From: Gymnogyps californianus
Lineage: Eukaryota; Chordata; Aves; Accipitriformes; Cathartidae
Reading direction: 5' to 3'
Assembly (NCBI RefSeq): GCF_018139145.2
Contig: NC_059474.1
Span: 39,760,344-39,824,343, forward strand
DNA: 64,000 bases
Positions within the stretch are counted from its first letter, which is position 1; every line of letters starts with the position of its first letter. The notes below the pieces were generated by a model. That model saw only the letters and a program-made list of their open reading frames with translations. It was not told the DNA's origin and searched no databases. The translations under genes and the position numbers were made by a program. Positions 60,625 to 64,000 of this stretch are shown here, one piece after another.

Positions 60625-60778
60625 CTTGGAGAGTATTACAGTTGGGAGGTTCTGAGTTGGATGCGGTTGAGAGAGGTTGCGGTCAGTGTGAGATTGACCA
60701 GTGCGATGGGAGTGTGGGATATGGAGGAAGCCCAGATGAAAGTGGAGAAACAACACTGGACGCAATGATTATGGATGG
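60625..60778 (+). CDS. AGA: Aspartylglucosaminidase, exon 2
   Basis: Completes codon 38 and encodes through residue 88 plus two bases of codon 89. It begins [19 protein letters not shown] and includes [19 protein letters not shown] and [11 protein letters not shown]. Two cysteines (59 and 64) keep the spacing of the human Cys64-Cys69 disulfide. The GGSPDE block includes the conserved serine (human Ser72) implicated in folding and substrate contact. The acceptor is TTACAG|CT, the donor GG|GTAAGA. The frame has no stop. Confidence 0.97.
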
Positions 60779-61419
60779 GTAAGAAAACTACATGGAGAAA
60801 AGAATGATCCCTATAATTTTTAGCACACTTTAAGAGTTGTTACAGAGATCTTGTTGATTTAGGGCTGACTATGGGACAAGTTATATGTCAACTTGTGGAA
60901 CTAGGAAAAATACTTATCTAATCGGTGGAAGAGTAGCTAAGCATGTTTGTTATTGAATCTTTACATGTAGTTCAGTGATCCAACTCTAGATATAGCAGTT
61001 ACAGAGCAGATGGTTTGTAGCATTGTAAGCTTTCCCTTTAGATTCATTCCATAAATATTTCACTTCTGGAGCAATTGTCTTCTCTATTTACCATTTAAAG
61101 CTGTCCTGATTAAAAAGTAATTGCAAGTGTTTGGTTCATGTTATGAGTTTATGTAACAAAATAGTTACTCTACTGAAAATATTGCTGTGGGTGGAGTTAT
61201 TGTTAGTTGAGGAACATCCCCGTGCTTGTGAAAGGAAACAATATATGTATGAAGTTTTTCCCTACTAGTGTGATGCCATCTGTCTATGGCATAGAACAAT
61301 TAAAGCAATATGTTAAAGGAGAAAGCTTTCTAATTTAGATGAGAACAGATTTTGTCTAATAAAAAAATGTACAATTATTCTTACATTTTTAATAAGGTTT
61401 CAATATTTCTTGTTTGCAG
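60779..61419 (+). other. AGA intron 2
   Basis: 641 bp, GTAAGA donor and a pyrimidine-rich TTTGCAG acceptor. No inserted repeat is seen. Confidence 0.92.
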
Positions 61420-61532
61420 CAACACTATGGAAGTTGGGGCAGTTGCGGATCTCAGGCACGTAAAAAATGCAATTGGTGTAGCGCGAAAGGTCATCGAATA
61501 CACTAAGCATACATTATTAGTGGGAGAGTCAG
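61420..61532 (+). CDS. AGA: Aspartylglucosaminidase, exon 3
   Basis: Completes codon 89 and encodes to residue 126 plus one base of codon 127. The segment [20 protein letters not shown] followed by [15 protein letters not shown] aligns throughout with the alpha-subunit core of the human enzyme, with conservative changes. The acceptor is TTGCAG|C and the donor CAG|GTAATT, phase 1. No N-glycosylation sequon occurs in residues 1-126. The catalytic threonine and the self-cleavage site are encoded by later exons. Confidence 0.97.
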
Positions 61533-64000
61533 GTAATTATTCCTTTAACCGTTTCCAAGTCGTACCCTCTTCTTTAAATGCTTCCTGTTAAAATTGCCAT
61601 ACATTAATCTTAGTAGTATAGGTGGAGGGATTCCCTGACAATCAAATGAATCTAGTCAAATAGTTCAGAAGTGTTTACTCTCTTATTACATGTGTATGAA
61701 TTAGGTTTTATTCCATTATTCGCACATGAAAAGAAAAATACAATTTTATGGTCTTTCCACTAATTTAACTTCAAGTATTAGCTTGTAATCCCAAGGCTTT
61801 GCTAATATCACTGATATCAAAGGTATCAAAGATTATTTGATACAAGACACTATAGAAGCTGTTAGATGTAAACATTTCATTTAAAACCATGGAGTAACTT
61901 TTTCTAAGGAAAGACAGAATTACTAGACACTACAGTTACATTTTACTATTTTAGTATATATCAAGCACCTTAACTGTATTTCATAGTTTAAAAATCTTAA
62001 TGAGAACTTGAATGCAAAAAAATTACATTAGGGCCTTTACTCCTAGGTGCAACAAAATAGCGATAGCAAACTCGAGGAATAGTTGAGCTTTTAAAATATG
62101 AGCTGCTGCTGTTAGAATAATACTGGTTTCAAAAGAGATGTACATTCCGGGGAGGTATATGAGTAGTGAGTGGAAGGTTACTTGGCTCACAGTTAAGGAC
62201 TTTTAAAATGTATGTGCCTGCTCAGAAAGAAAGGTGGGGATAAGTGTGGAAGTTGACATCTGAGCATTAAGGGTAAGTCAAGTGCTTTGAAATTGATAAG
62301 AAAAGATAAAAGATTCTTTAAGGAATTAATGTGTACAGAGTGATAGAGAAATAAGTGCAACAGCAGTTTTTTAACGGAGTAAAATAGGCAATAGAGGAAG
62401 GTGAGGACAGTGTTTGACAGAAGGTCTGAAAAGAGAGAGAGAGATTTGCAGATTCTATTTAATTGAAGCATTTGGCCATGATGAGGTAACAAGTGGCTTT
62501 GGTAAGAGATTTCACAGGTGATGCTGAAAAAGAAATTGGTCAGGTGTTAAATAGAGGAGGAAGAAATGCTTATAATACTCCTTTTTCCATCATTGGTAGT
62601 TATCAAAATATTTTGATAACTTTTGATTGGTAGAATGAGCAGCAAAGATAAGGAAGATGAAGAAACGGAAGAATTAAAGTGCTGATTTAAAATACATTTT
62701 CCAGCCTAAGAAGAAAGCTCTTTGCGTAATGGAGTCATGTGGACAAGGCTGTTATGCCAAGTCCTTGCTGTCAGTGAGAACTTCCTCAGAAGAAACTGTC
62801 TAGCAGCAGTGGCAAAAGAAAGACAGAAAAGCTGAAGATATAGCTGAATAAAAATTGGAGATGGTAGTAAATGTTAGTGAATGAATCAAAGCAGTGGAGA
62901 AATTGAGAAAGAATAGTATTTCTTGCGAAGGAGTGTATTTTCTGTGGAAATACGAATATGGATAAAGGAAGCTATAGTTGTCCTTACCAGGTGAAGACGG
63001 ATAAAGAAAAAACAGAGCTATAGCTTCAAAAGAATACATTTGAACCTTCAAGTCAGCATGTGAGAGAAACAACTGTTTCTTTTCTAAAGACAAATATTTA
63101 CATTTTCCACCAGTAAATATTTACATATTCACCATTTTCACCAGCTAAAATAGTAAAACCGTTTCATATAAATGTATATAACTCTGCAGGCTTTTTTTAT
63201 TCAAGATGCAAAATTGCTAAGGTTATTCCTTATTTTTTTCCGAGTAACTAAGCTGCACTTTTAATTGAGTATATTTAGTAATATAATCCAGGAAAGTCTG
63301 CCTGTCTCCTAAAATTTCATTTCTGTGAGTGGTTGACACCAGAGAGGAGGAGGCAAGCTGTGGCATGCATTAATTTTGTTTAGTTGATCATTTTTAAATG
63401 TATGACCAGTACATTGTTCCTGGCAGTAAAGTTTTATTAAAAGTAACATGACATTTTTGTTTTCAGTGTTAAAAACACTGATGGAATCTGTTAGAGTACC
63501 ATGACACCTGAATAGTCCTCACAGTTCTGCTTACTTTGACTCAAAAAATTGAAGTTCAGGTATTTTAAACCTTTGGTACGTAGAGAACTTAAGGAAGAGG
63601 TTGTGTTACAGAATCACAGAATGGTTGAGGTTGGCAGGGACTTGAGGTCTTCTGGTCTTACCCCACTGCTCAAGCAGAGCCGGTAGCCCAGGACCATGTC
63701 CAGACGGTTTTTTAATATCTCCAAGGAGGGGGACTCCACAACCTCTGAGCAACTTGGTCACCTTCAGGGTGTAGAAGAGTTTCCTGCTGTTCAGAGGGAA
63801 CCTCCTGTGTTTCAGTTTGTGCCCATTGCCTCTTGTCCTGTCTCTAGGCACCATTGAAAAGGGTTTGGCTTGGTGTTCTTTACACCCTCCCTTCAGATAT
63901 TTTTATACACTGATGAGATCCCCCCTGAGCCTTTTCTTCTCCAGGCTGAACAGTCCCAGCTCTCTCAGCCTTTCCTCATAGGAGAGATGCTCCAGTCCCT
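61533..64000 (+). other. AGA intron 3, partial
   Basis: Starts GTAATT and continues past the window end. AT-rich, with purine-rich stretches at about 62230-63060. It contains the antisense CR1 element at 63608. No fourth exon is recognised. Confidence 0.85.
63608..64000 (-). mobile_element. CR1 LINE in AGA intron 3, runs off window
   Basis: Antisense to AGA. It begins with ACAGAATCACAGAATGGTTG (CR1 tail reversed), and passes through GGTAGCCCAGGACCATGTCC, CTCCACAACCTCTGAGCAAC, TTTCAGTTTGTGCCCATTGC and CTCTCAGCCTTTCCTCATAG. The - strand frame at 63854-63606 matches the ORF2 end of the CR1 at 43037. Around 63750 it is shorter than that copy, which suggests an internal deletion. The 5' part is outside the window. 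Confidence 0.93.

Larger units (their letters stand above)
58514..64000 (+). other. AGA: AGA gene locus, 5' part (continues past window)
   Basis: Three exons with consensus GT/AG borders and compatible phases encode a continuous 126-residue N-terminus clearly homologous to aspartylglucosaminidase, a lysosomal amidase that cleaves the GlcNAc-Asn bond in the last steps of glycoprotein breakdown. The enzyme is made as one chain that cuts itself before a catalytic threonine (Thr206 in human). That part, and all the beta subunit, lies outside this window. I found no convincing fourth exon before base 64000. Confidence 0.96.

Overview
This window looks like a piece of a bird genome, probably a neoavian. 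It holds CR1 LINE fragments with the typical ATTCTATGA-like tail, an ERVL-type provirus, and a solo LTR of the same family of the kind common in neoavian genomes. The only host gene I can support is the first part of AGA (aspartylglucosaminidase), on the + strand near the right edge. Its exons 1-3 (58514-58625, 60625-60778, 61420-61532) have clean splice sites and encode residues 1-126. The remaining exons, including the one with the catalytic threonine, lie beyond base 64000.

Bases 1 to about 57500 are AT-rich intergenic DNA with no supported host gene. This fits the gene desert known upstream of vertebrate AGA (in human, between AGA and TENM3), but that synteny is from general knowledge and cannot be checked here. 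Within the desert I find: a MIR-like SINE remnant (3556), CR1 pieces (6018, 7670, 20827, 42770, 51460, and 63608 inside AGA intron 3), a + strand solo LTR (18644-19224), and a 5'-truncated ERVL provirus on the - strand (35880 to about 40364). There are also an L2-like reverse-transcriptase fossil (41400), two short palindromic MITE-like elements (33687 and 42035), and a few very old amniote repeats.

The provirus keeps its 3' LTR, polypurine tract, integrase, RNase H, reverse transcriptase and protease, but it lacks the 5' LTR and most of gag. It carries many breaks: a stop before protease, a frameshift between protease and RT, an Ala in the RT catalytic pair, stops in RNase H, a stop in the integrase zinc finger, a stop in the integrase core and a frameshift near its end. 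It is not functional as it stands.

The AGA promoter is a TATA-less CpG island (about 57950-58760) with a palindromic NRF1 site 89 bp upstream of the coding start. An out-of-frame upstream ATG in strong context overlaps the AGA start, and a CACGTG E-box resembling a CLEAR/TFEB site lies further upstream. A separate small CpG-rich patch lies at 57587-57705. I found no CRISPR array, operon, tRNA or rRNA gene and no clearly novel system. The best second-look items are the AGA upstream ORF, the absent N-glycosylation sequon in AGA, the MITE-like pair, the YY1-like sites and the inverted LTR pair.
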